5,489 nucleotides of DNA from an uncultured Rhodoplanes sp. (GTDB taxonomy: Bacteria > Pseudomonadota > Alphaproteobacteria > Rhizobiales > Xanthobacteraceae): assembly GCA_936924235.1 (NCBI GenBank), contig CAKZHN010000212.1, positions 1-5,489 on the forward strand. Direction: 5' to 3'. Of the stretch, positions 1 to 5,489 are shown in pieces. The position numbers were made by a program, and so were the translations under genes. Under the pieces are notes generated by a model. It saw only the letters and a program-made list of their open reading frames with translations, had not been told where the DNA came from and did no database searches. Within the stretch, counting starts at the first letter, position 1. Each line of letters opens with the position of its first letter.

Positions 1-77
1 GCGGTGAACTCGCCGCGGCTTTCGAACTCCTCGACGATCCAGCGGTCGAACTCGGTCTTGCCGGCATCAGCAGTCAT
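1..77 (-). CDS. 5' end of an unidentified ORF downstream of selB/selC (partial, runs off the window)
   Basis: Only 25 complete codons are visible, beginning MTADAGKTEFDRW and ending ..ESRGEFT; the rest lies beyond base 1. The start is chosen because ATG at 77-75 overlaps the selB stop TGA (76-74) as ATGA, the same arrangement as at the SLR-selB junction, and a GGAG lies 6 nt upstream (87-84). The frame stays open to the window edge. The fragment is acidic and hydrophilic, with no signal peptide or membrane segment. I do not recognise the family. If real, it is the last visible gene of the fdo-fdhE-sel transcript and would be translationally coupled to selB. The ORF is too short here to rule out a chance open frame. 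Confidence 0.6.
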   Translation of the reverse strand, partial: MTADAGKTEFDRWIVEEFESRGEFT

Positions 78-2155
78 CCGACGCTCCGCTTGGACGGCAG
101 AGAATTTGGCGGAAGAGAGAGGGAGTCGAACCCACCAAGGACCGGCTCGCGGCCCTTCCCGGATTTGAAGTCCGGACGCCCCACCGGAGGCGATTCTCTT
201 CCTGAAGTGGACGGCGGCGTTTCAACGGCGGCGCCGCGAAACAGATCGAGACGGTGCCGGTTGATTCGCCGCAGATCGCCACGACGCAACGTGACGCCAT
301 GGCGGTCGAAGAATTCGAGAATCTGGATCGCGACCTTGCGGCCGTTGTCGAGACGGTCGCGCAATTGCGCGGCGGTGAACTGATGATCCTTGGCCACGGC
401 CGCAAGATCGATCACGATGTCGACCATCTCGCCGACCGTGCCGCGCAGGAAGAAGTGATCGTGTGCTACCTCGTCGATCTTGCCCATGCGGCCAAGAAGC
501 TTGAGCAGCCGGCGCACGTCGGGCTCGCGCTGCCCGGTGAGGCCCGCGATGTCGCGGACGCGCGGGGGCCGGAAGCGCTCGGCGCCCGAAATGAGCGGCG
601 CGATCCGCGCCCAGCTCCTGTCATCGTCGGGCGTGAGCCGCACCTCGTGGCCCGAGAGCCGCACCCAGGCGCCGTCCAGCGACACCTCGCCGCGGCTCAC
701 AAGCGCCTGAAGGAACGACCGGAACGCCGGCGCCGGCAGACGTGGCTCGAGCTGCAGGCGCAGCCGCTCGAAGCCCATGCCCGCCAGGTCGGGATTCTCC
801 TGGTGAAATTGCTCCAGCGTCGCCAGCAGCGCGCGCCAGAACCGCGCCCAGACCGCAGGCGATAGCGCGAACTCCGCGCCGCCAACCGCAGTACGGATGA
901 GATTCAGCCGCTCCGCAACGGCGCTGATCTGAGCCGGCGACAGTGCGCGATCGCGCGCGAAGCCGGTGAGATCGACATAGCAAGGCGCGCGATCGAGCAA
1001 CGCCGAAAGCGCATCCCCAGGATTCCCCATCGCCAAGGCCTGCAGCTGCACGAGACGCTCCGGCGTGCGGCGCTTGCGGCCCGGCGCGCGCAGATCGAGC
1101 AACATGCCGCCACCGACGGTGCGCTGCGCCGTGGTGTCGCGCAGCACGAAACGGTCGCCGGCTGCGGCTGCGATCGGATGCTCCAGCACAAGCTGCACGA
1201 AAGCTTCGGCGCCCGGCGTCACCGGCTCGTCGCCGAGCAGCACGACGCGCGCGCCGACCTCGGCCGCGGCGTGATGCAGCCGCACCGGCATCCACTGCGT
1301 GACCGGCTTGGCCTCGGACGCGAGCAGACGGAGGCTCACATCGATCCGCTCGGATGGCGCATGCAGCGCCGGATCGAGCACCACGTCGCCACGCGTGATC
1401 GCATCCTTGGTGATGCCGTCGCCTGCAAGATTGAGCGCGCAGCGGTCGCCCGCCACGCCGCGTTCGGCGGCACGGTTCTGCGCATGGATCGAGCGGACCC
1501 GCGCCTCGCGGCCGGACGGACTGATCACGACCCGGTCGCCGACCGCGACGTGGCCGGACAGCACCGTGCCGGTCACGACCGTGCCGGCCCCGGCCAGCGT
1601 AAACGAACGATCGACCGCGAGCCTGAACAGACCTTCGGATGAATGGCTGCCCGCATTGGACGAAGCTTCGAACAGCCGGGTGCGCAAAGCATCGATGCCC
1701 TCGCCCGTGACGGTCGAGACCGGGATGATCTCCGCGCCCGACAGCGGCGTTGTCGCCAGGAGATTGGCGATATCGATCGAAACCGCGTCCCGGCGGGCGT
1801 CCGGCACCAGGTCGCATTTGGTCAGCGCCACGAGGCCGCGCCGCACGCCGAGCAGATCGAGGATCGCCAGATGCTCCCGCGTCTGCGGCATCACGCCGTC
1901 GTCTGCCGCGATCACCAGCAGCGCGAAGTCGATGCCGGTCGCGCCCGCCAGCATGGTGTGAATGAACCTCTCGTGCCCTGGCACGTCGATGAAGCCCAGC
2001 ACCGCGCCGCCGGGCGCCGCGAGGTACGCAAAGCCCAGCTCGATCGAGATGCCGCGCGCCTTCTCTTCCTTCAGCCGGTCGGTGTCGACGCCGGTCAGCG
2101 CCCGCACCAGCGAGGTCTTGCCATGGTCGATGTGACCCGCGGTGCCGATGATCAT
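74..2155 (-). CDS. selB: Selenocysteine-specific elongation factor SelB
   Basis: SelB is a cytoplasmic GTPase that carries Sec-tRNA-Sec to ribosomes stalled at UGA next to a SECIS hairpin. The 693-residue frame shows an EF-Tu-like G domain: P-loop GHIDHGKT at 7-14, switch I region RGISIELGFA at 34-43, DVPGH at 57-61 and TKCD at 112-115. Beta-barrel domains follow from about residue 176 to 355, with DRFVLRDTTAQRTVGGG at 334-350. The C-terminal winged-helix RNA-binding part runs to about 639, including GRKVAIQILEFFDRHG at 605-620. The start ATG 2155-2153 overlaps the SLR stop as ATGA and has GGAG 8 nt upstream; it also puts the P-loop right at the N-terminus, as in the family. Length to residue 639 fits the family (E. 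coli about 614). The oddity is residues 640-693: no stop precedes selC, so 652-683 are encoded by the tRNA gene, and the frame ends at TGA 76-74 within the next ORF's ATGA. This tail is rich in P, S, G and R and has no recognisable domain. Confidence 0.97.
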   Translation of the reverse strand: MIIGTAGHIDHGKTSLVRALTGVDTDRLKEEKARGISIELGFAYLAAPGGAVLGFIDVPGHERFIHTMLAGATGIDFALLVIAADDGVMPQTREHLAILDLLGVRRGLVALTKCDLVPDARRDAVSIDIANLLATTPLSGAEIIPVSTVTGEGIDALRTRLFEASSNAGSHSSEGLFRLAVDRSFTLAGAGTVVTGTVLSGHVAVGDRVVISPSGREARVRSIHAQNRAAERGVAGDRCALNLAGDGITKDAITRGDVVLDPALHAPSERIDVSLRLLASEAKPVTQWMPVRLHHAAAEVGARVVLLGDEPVTPGAEAFVQLVLEHPIAAAAGDRFVLRDTTAQRTVGGGMLLDLRAPGRKRRTPERLVQLQALAMGNPGDALSALLDRAPCYVDLTGFARDRALSPAQISAVAERLNLIRTAVGGAEFALSPAVWARFWRALLATLEQFHQENPDLAGMGFERLRLQLEPRLPAPAFRSFLQALVSRGEVSLDGAWVRLSGHEVRLTPDDDRSWARIAPLISGAERFRPPRVRDIAGLTGQREPDVRRLLKLLGRMGKIDEVAHDHFFLRGTVGEMVDIVIDLAAVAKDHQFTAAQLRDRLDNGRKVAIQILEFFDRHGVTLRRGDLRRINRHRLDLFRGAAVETPPSTSGRESPPVGRPDFKSGKGREPVLGGFDSLSLPPNSLPSKRSVG
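84..87 (-). promoter_or_regulatory. Ribosome binding site (GGAG) of the ORF after selB
   Basis: GGAG lies 6 nt before ATG 77-75. It falls between the 3' end of selC (107) and the selB stop, inside the last selB codons. It supports the ATG that overlaps the selB stop as a genuine start. Confidence 0.5.
107..202 (-). tRNA. selC: Selenocysteine tRNA, tRNA-Sec(UCA)
   Basis: The 96-nt gene, including an encoded CCA at 109-107, folds as a bacterial tRNA-Sec. Acceptor stem: 8 bp (202-195 with 118-111), with G as discriminator at 110. D-arm: 6-bp stem (192-187 with 182-177) and the 4-nt loop CGGT. Anticodon stem: 5 bp (175-171 with 163-159), loop CTTCAAA, anticodon TCA at 168-166, which reads UGA. 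Variable arm: long, 7 bp (157-151 with 143-137). T-arm: 5-bp stem (135-131 with 123-119) and loop TTCGACT. The 8+5 bp acceptor/T stack, the extended D-stem with a tiny loop, and the large variable arm are tRNA-Sec hallmarks and resemble E. coli selC. One U-U mismatch (134/120) sits in the T-stem. The tRNA is charged with serine by SerRS, converted by SelA and delivered by SelB. It lies wholly inside the 3' end of the selB reading frame on the same strand, so it is probably cut from the operon transcript; I see no clear separate promoter or terminator. Confidence 0.97.
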
Positions 2156-2949
2156 GCGGCGATCTCCGGCAGCGGAGCAGCCGCGCGCGCTTCGGCCTCC
2201 TGCAGCTCGACCGGCGTCAGCGTGCCGCGCACCACCTCGAAAAACGGCTGCGCCAGCGCGCTGCCGCCCTTGCGCGCCCGGAGCAGCAGCGCAAAGGCCG
2301 CGACCGCGTCGCGCGGCACGCCCGCGCCGAGATGAAACGCCGCGCCGAGCATCGCCTGGCCGTCGGCATCGCCGCGGCCGGCCGCCTTGGCCCACCATTC
2401 GGCGGCCGCGCGCGGATCGCGCTCCACACCCAGCGCGTTGTGGAAGATCATGCCGAGCCGGGTCATCGACGAGGCGACGCCCTGCGCGGCCGCGGCGTCG
2501 GCCCAGCGCCGCGCCTCGACAGGATCGGGCGGCATCACCTCGCCCTCCATCAGCATCCAGCTCAGCATGTCCTGCGCCGGCGCGTCGCCCTGCCCGGACG
2601 CCGCCCGATAAAGTTCAGCGGCGCGCGCGTAATCCTGCTCGACGCCTTCGCCCTTGAAATAGAGCGCCGCGAGATTGCGCTGCCCGACCGGATCGCGGCT
2701 CTCGGCTGCAAGCGTCAGCCAGCGCAGCGCCAGCGCCGGATCGCGCTCGACGCCGAGACCTTCGGCGAAGCAGGCTCCGATGTTGTTCTGCGCGCGCGGC
2801 ACGCCGGCATGCGCCAGCGGCCCCCAGATCTCCAGCGCCCTGGCGTGGTCACCGTGCGCCGCCGCGTCATAGGCCGCGGCCATCCGCGCCTCGACGCTGG
2901 CGGCGTCGGCCTGCCGGGCCTTGCCTCGCAGAGCGTCAAGCCAGCGCAT
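2152..2949 (-). CDS. Sel1-like-repeat (SLR/TPR-like) protein between selA and selB
   Basis: This 265-residue protein is built almost wholly from Sel1-like repeats, alpha-helical pairs related to TPRs that usually serve as protein-protein scaffolds. Five tandem 36-residue units are visible at about 50-85, 86-121, 122-157, 158-193 and 194-229. They follow the pattern A..xLGxxYxxGxGVxxDxxxAxxWxxKAAxxG, for example LYFKGEGVEQDYARAAELYR (96-115) and ALGVERDPRAAAEWWAKAA (172-190). Repeat 3 is the most diverged. A helical stretch (about 1-49) precedes the array and a short A/E-rich tail follows. No signal peptide or membrane segment is evident, so it is probably cytoplasmic. The start ATG 2949-2947 has GGAG 7 nt upstream and overlaps selA by 14 bp; its stop overlaps selB. 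This tight coupling suggests a role linked to selenocysteine incorporation or formate dehydrogenase assembly, which is inference. The domain name refers to C. elegans sel-1, not selenium. The specific function is unknown. Confidence 0.93.
   Translation of the reverse strand: MRWLDALRGKARQADAASVEARMAAAYDAAAHGDHARALEIWGPLAHAGVPRAQNNIGACFAEGLGVERDPALALRWLTLAAESRDPVGQRNLAALYFKGEGVEQDYARAAELYRAASGQGDAPAQDMLSWMLMEGEVMPPDPVEARRWADAAAAQGVASSMTRLGMIFHNALGVERDPRAAAEWWAKAAGRGDADGQAMLGAAFHLGAGVPRDAVAAFALLLRARKGGSALAQPFFEVVRGTLTPVELQEAEARAAAPLPEIAA
2164..2167 (-). promoter_or_regulatory. Ribosome binding site (GGAG) of selB
   Basis: GGAG lies 8 nt upstream of ATG 2155-2153, inside the last codons of the SLR gene. 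It supports this start over a longer open frame that reaches back to 2398. Because the SLR stop and selB start share ATGA, the two are likely translationally coupled. Confidence 0.6.
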
Positions 2950-4378
2950 CGCCCGGCTCCGACAGATCGAGTGCTTGGAGATTGGCGACGAAACCCGCTT
3001 CGTCGCTCAGGCAGCGCAGGTCGAAGACCAGCGCCTGGTCCTCGATGCGGCCGACCACCGGGATCGGCAGCTTGCGGAACGCGACGCTGAGCGCGTTGAG
3101 CGCGCGGCCGTTGCGCGACTTGGCGGTTTGAATCCTGATGCAGGCGCTGGCGATGGTCTCGACCGGCAGCGCGCCCGAGCCGATCTGACTCGCGCAATCC
3201 GCAACCGTCGCGGTGAACGCCCCGCCGACCGCCTTGGCGATGGCCGGCAGAAGCCGCCGCGCCGCAGCCTCGATCTCGCGTTTCGGCCGCGCCAGCATCC
3301 GGAAGGTCGGCAGCCGTTCGGCCAGACGGTCCGGATCGCGATAGAGCTTGAGCGTGGCTTCCAGCGCCGCGAGCCTGATCTTGTCGATGCGCAGCGAGCG
3401 CTTCATCGGGTTGCGGTTGAGCCTGGCGATCAGCTCCTTGCGGCCGACGATGAAGCCGGTCTGCGGCCCGCCGAGGAGCTTGTCGCCCGAGAAGGTAACG
3501 AGGTCGGCGCCTTCGGCCACCGCTTCGGCGACGGTCGGCTCGTGCGTCAGCCCGAAGCGCCGCAGATCGACCAGGGTGCCGGAGCCCAGGTCATTCACCA
3601 GCGGCACCTCGTGCTCGTCTGCGATCTTCGCAAGCTCCCGCGCCGGGATTTCCTTGGTGAAGCCCTCGATCCGGTAGTTCGAGGTGTGCACCTTGAGGAT
3701 GAGGCCGGTCTTCTTGCCGATCGCGCCCGCATAATCCTTGGCGTGCGTGCGGTTGGTGGTGCCGACCTCGACCAGCTTCACACCGGCCCGCGACATGATG
3801 TCGGGCATGCGGAACGCGCCGCCGATCTCGATCAGCTCGCCGCGCGACACGATCGCCTCGCGGCCGCGCGCCAGCGTGTTCAGCACCAGCAGCACCGCCG
3901 CCGCGTTGTTGTTGACCACCGTGGCATCCTCGGCGCCGGTGAGCTCGCGAAGGAGCCCGCGCACATGATCGTCGCGCTCGCCGCGATGGCCGCCACCGAC
4001 GTCGAACTCCAGCGCCACGGCCGAGCGCATCGCCGCGACCGCGGCCTCCACGGCCTGCTCGGCGAGGAGCGCGCGGCCGAGATTGGTGTGCAGCACCGTG
4101 CCGGTGAGATTGAACACCGGGCGGAGGCTCGATTGGGCTTCGCGCGCCAGCCGCTGGAATGCTGCCAAGGCGAACCGTCCGGCATCGCCGCTCGCATCGC
4201 CGGCCTTGCGAGCCTCCGCGAGCACGGCGCGGACCGCGCCGACCACCGCCGGACGGCCGAACCGTTCGATCGCGCCTGCGGCATCCTGCGAACACAGCAC
4301 CTCGTCTACCGACGGAAGCTTCCGCAACGCGGCTGGATCGATCTTCGGAATGCTCTTTTTGGTTGCGAGCCTGGCCAT
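2936..4378 (-). CDS. selA: L-seryl-tRNA(Sec) selenium transferase (selenocysteine synthase) SelA
   Basis: SelA is the cytoplasmic, PLP-dependent enzyme that replaces the serine hydroxyl of Ser-tRNA-Sec with selenium from selenophosphate; the bacterial enzyme is a homodecamer. The 480-residue product is close to the usual length (E. coli 463). The N-terminal segment with KLPSVDEVL (20-28) corresponds to the tRNA-contacting domain. The family signature NLTGTVLHTNLGRA is at 90-103, VVNNNAAAVLL at 154-164 and VNDLGSGTLVD at 261-271. The PLP-binding lysine is expected at K300 in TFSGDKLLGGPQTG (295-308). The ATG at 4378-4376 lies 3 nt after the fdhE stop and has only a weak Shine-Dalgarno (GGG about 10 nt upstream), so re-initiation from fdhE translation is likely. 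The gene ends 14 bp inside the following SLR gene. All key motifs are intact and nothing suggests decay. Confidence 0.98.
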   Translation of the reverse strand: MARLATKKSIPKIDPAALRKLPSVDEVLCSQDAAGAIERFGRPAVVGAVRAVLAEARKAGDASGDAGRFALAAFQRLAREAQSSLRPVFNLTGTVLHTNLGRALLAEQAVEAAVAAMRSAVALEFDVGGGHRGERDDHVRGLLRELTGAEDATVVNNNAAAVLLVLNTLARGREAIVSRGELIEIGGAFRMPDIMSRAGVKLVEVGTTNRTHAKDYAGAIGKKTGLILKVHTSNYRIEGFTKEIPARELAKIADEHEVPLVNDLGSGTLVDLRRFGLTHEPTVAEAVAEGADLVTFSGDKLLGGPQTGFIVGRKELIARLNRNPMKRSLRIDKIRLAALEATLKLYRDPDRLAERLPTFRMLARPKREIEAAARRLLPAIAKAVGGAFTATVADCASQIGSGALPVETIASACIRIQTAKSRNGRALNALSVAFRKLPIPVVGRIEDQALVFDLRCLSDEAGFVANLQALDLSEPGDALA

Positions 4379-4381
4379 CGC

Positions 4382-5305
4382 TCAATAGCCCATCAGGTAG
4401 GGATTGACCGCGCCGCGCCGATAACCGTCTTCGCGCACCAGCAGGTCGAGGCCCAGCGTGGCCACATCGTCGGCCACCGGATCGAGCGCCGGATCGTTTT
4501 GCTGCTGAAGGATTTTCACGTAGCAGCGGCATTTCTCGCAGGTCTCGGCGCGCACCTTGCCGGAGCCGGGACCGTTTTCGATCTCCTGATAGGAGATCCC
4601 CTCCGTCGAGCCGCACAGCACGCATTTGATCCGCACCACGTGCCACAACGTCGCGCAGAGCGAGCACGAGCAGAAGCGCGTGTTGTGCGCGCCTTGCCAG
4701 CCGACCACCATGCTGGTGACGGGCGCGCCGCCGCAGCAGGGGCACGCGCCGTCGCCCACCGGCCCGAGCGATCGCGGATCGAGCCGCGCGGCCAGCCGCG
4801 CGAAATGCAATTGCAGCGCCGCCGCGACATAGACGTGCTCTCCGAGCTGCTCGACCGGAATCGAATCGGACAGCACATTGCGCACCATGGCGTCGCGGGC
4901 CGCGGCGTCGAGATGCGTGGCGCGGTCAAGCGCCTGCCGCGCCGGGTCCGGCATTTCGATGCCGACCGAGAGCGCGAACAGCCGGTCTAGCGTCGCGTCC
5001 AGAACTTGGTCCGTCGAGAACTTGCCGCGGTCGAGCGGCGGCATGCCGTAGTCTTTGGCGCGGACGCGGTCGTCCACCGCGGGAAGCTCCGGCTCGGGAA
5101 GGCCGTCCTGGGTCTGGTGCTGCGCCTCGGCGAGCCCGGCCAGGAAGCGGAGATAGGGCCGCAGCGCGTGCCCTTCCGACAGCACCGCAAAGCGCTGGGC
5201 GCGCAGCCTGAAATGCGTCTGGGGCTCGGGAAGACGGACAAACGGGGGGTCGGCGGCCTCTCCAATGGGGATCGGGGGATGCGCCGGCGCGCCAGCTTCA
5301 CTCAT
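4382..5305 (-). CDS. fdhE: Formate dehydrogenase accessory protein FdhE
   Basis: FdhE is a cytoplasmic metal-binding protein needed for maturation of respiratory, FdnGHI/FdoGHI-type formate dehydrogenases; in E. coli it is a rubredoxin-like, iron-binding protein that interacts with the catalytic subunit. The 307-residue product matches the family (about 309 in E. coli). A helical N-terminal half is followed by four CxxC motifs at C188/C191, C214/C217, C228/C231 and C256/C259. Around them are the family strings RFCSCSLCATLWHVVRIKC (210-228) and AETCEKCRCYVKI (253-265). The conserved C-terminus ADDVATLGLDLL..EDGYRR..NPYLMGY (278-307) is complete. ATG 5305 is preferred over the in-frame GTG one codon upstream because GAGG lies 6 nt before the ATG but only 3 nt before the GTG. 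The gene follows the gamma-subunit gene by 75 nt and precedes selA by 3 nt, so it sits in one transcript with the enzyme it matures. Confidence 0.96.
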   Translation of the reverse strand: MSEAGAPAHPPIPIGEAADPPFVRLPEPQTHFRLRAQRFAVLSEGHALRPYLRFLAGLAEAQHQTQDGLPEPELPAVDDRVRAKDYGMPPLDRGKFSTDQVLDATLDRLFALSVGIEMPDPARQALDRATHLDAAARDAMVRNVLSDSIPVEQLGEHVYVAAALQLHFARLAARLDPRSLGPVGDGACPCCGGAPVTSMVVGWQGAHNTRFCSCSLCATLWHVVRIKCVLCGSTEGISYQEIENGPGSGKVRAETCEKCRCYVKILQQQNDPALDPVADDVATLGLDLLVREDGYRRGAVNPYLMGY

Positions 5306-5311
5306 CACTCA

Positions 5312-5315
5312 CCTC
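5312..5315 (-). promoter_or_regulatory. Ribosome binding site (GAGG) that fixes the fdhE start
   Basis: GAGG, within TGAGGT at 5316-5311, lies 6 nt before ATG 5305-5303. The adjacent in-frame GTG (5308-5306) would be only 3 nt away, so the ATG is the likelier start. Confidence 0.6.
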
Positions 5316-5350
5316 ACGAACCACACGGGCCACGTGCAGGGAAATCAGCG

Positions 5351-5372
5351 CGTCCGCCCCATCGGGCGAACG
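5351..5372 (-). other. GC-rich hairpin between the gamma-subunit gene and fdhE
   Basis: On the minus strand, CGTTCGCCC (5372-5364) can pair with GGGCGGACG (5359-5351) around a 4-nt loop: 9 bp with one G-U wobble. It begins 8 nt after the gamma-subunit TAG stop. No uridine run follows, so it does not look like a strong intrinsic terminator. It could protect the 3' end of the upstream message, cause partial termination, or mark an mRNA processing point that lowers fdhE/sel expression relative to the enzyme genes. High base G+C makes chance hairpins common, so its function is uncertain. Confidence 0.4.
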
Positions 5373-5380
5373 CCCAAATC

Positions 5381-5489
5381 CTAGCTGGACGGCTTTCCGG
5401 TCACCAGTTCTTTCAGCCAGCGCCGATGATGCCGCCAAGCCCAGCCGCCGGTGACCTGACCGCGGGTCATCGCGCTGAAGGTGCCGCGC
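5381..5489 (-). CDS. Formate dehydrogenase gamma (cytochrome b556) subunit, C-terminal end only
   Basis: Only the last 35 codons and the TAG stop (5383-5381) are in the window; the rest lies beyond base 5489. The visible tail starts RGTFSAMTRGQV and contains WAWRHHRRWLKEL. This matches the conserved C-terminal pattern GxFxAMxxGxVxxxWAxxHHxxWxxE of FdnI/FdoI-type subunits, which follows the last membrane helix. That subunit is the membrane di-heme b cytochrome passing electrons from formate to quinone; its heme ligands and helices are not visible here. Its position directly before fdhE agrees with the usual fdoGHI-fdhE order, and implies that the alpha and beta genes lie upstream. The call rests on a short motif and on context. 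Confidence 0.82.
   Translation of the reverse strand, partial: RGTFSAMTRGQVTGGWAWRHHRRWLKELVTGKPSS

Noticed and set aside
30..76. Reading the selB UGA stop as a selenocysteine codon with a following SECIS, fusing SelB to the next ORF
   Set aside because: The next ORF starts in a different frame (ATGA overlap), and I could not see a convincing SECIS-like hairpin just after the UGA.
254..865. 203-codon plus-strand frame opposite the 3' part of selB
   Set aside because: It is antisense to the SelB winged-helix region and has no recognisable domain; it is best explained as a codon-bias shadow.
621..1817. 398-codon minus-strand frame inside selB
   Set aside because: It is an alternative frame of selB, very rich in Arg, Gly and Ala, without motifs, and covers the region where SelB domains are clear.
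2156..2398. N-terminal extension of SelB by 81 residues
   Set aside because: The extension lies wholly inside the SLR gene in another frame and is R/G/A-rich. The internal ATG at 2155 has a ribosome binding site and places the P-loop at the N-terminus as in known SelB proteins.
2152..2949. Taking the Sel1-repeat protein as a selenium protein because of its name
   Set aside because: Sel1 comes from C. elegans sel-1 (suppressor/enhancer of lin-12), not selenium. Any link here rests on gene position only.
2921..4990. 689-codon open frame on the plus strand opposite selA and part of fdhE
   Set aside because: It lies antisense to two genes whose products match known families along their length. 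Its translation is R/H/D/A/Q-rich with no domain, a typical shadow of GC-rich codon bias.
5306..5308. GTG start for fdhE one codon upstream of the ATG
   Set aside because: It would be only 3 nt from the GAGG, while the ATG at 5305 has the normal spacing of 6 nt.

Overview
This window is the 3' end of a formate dehydrogenase / selenocysteine operon. All genes are on the minus strand, so transcription runs from high to low coordinates. Order: 3' end of the formate dehydrogenase gamma subunit gene (fdoI/fdnI type) > fdhE > selA > a Sel1-like-repeat (SLR) protein gene > selB > selC (tRNA-Sec) > start of an unidentified ORF. The very high G+C, the strong third-position GC bias (seen as long antisense shadow frames) and the protein sequences suggest an alphaproteobacterium, probably of the Rhizobiales (Bradyrhizobium/Rhodopseudomonas-like). 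That placement is inference; no 16S or other marker is present.

Layout. 5489-5381: last 35 codons of the membrane cytochrome subunit of formate dehydrogenase. 5380-5306: short spacer with a GC-rich hairpin and the fdhE ribosome binding site. 5305-4382: fdhE, a four-CxxC accessory protein. 4378-2936: selA, selenocysteine synthase, starting 3 nt after the fdhE stop. 2949-2152: SLR protein, overlapping selA by 14 bp. 2155-74: selB, overlapping the SLR gene by an ATGA. 202-107: selC, wholly inside the 3' end of the selB frame. 77-1: start of a further ORF, overlapping the selB stop by a second ATGA. No gene-free stretch exceeds about 75 bases.

How it works together. Formate dehydrogenases of the FdnGHI/FdoGHI type usually carry selenocysteine in the catalytic alpha subunit, which would lie upstream of this window. 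SelA converts Ser-tRNA-Sec to Sec-tRNA-Sec using selenophosphate, selC encodes that tRNA, and SelB delivers it to UGA at a SECIS hairpin. FdhE acts in enzyme maturation. The decoding machinery is thus co-transcribed with its likely client. selD (selenophosphate synthetase) and fdhD are not in the window.

Two points stand out. First, the selB frame has no stop before selC: it reads in frame through the complete 96-nt tRNA (exactly 32 codons) and stops 31 nt beyond it, on an ATGA shared with the next ORF. Second, an SLR protein gene is translationally interlocked between selA and selB, which suggests, without proving, a role in selenocysteine or formate dehydrogenase biogenesis.
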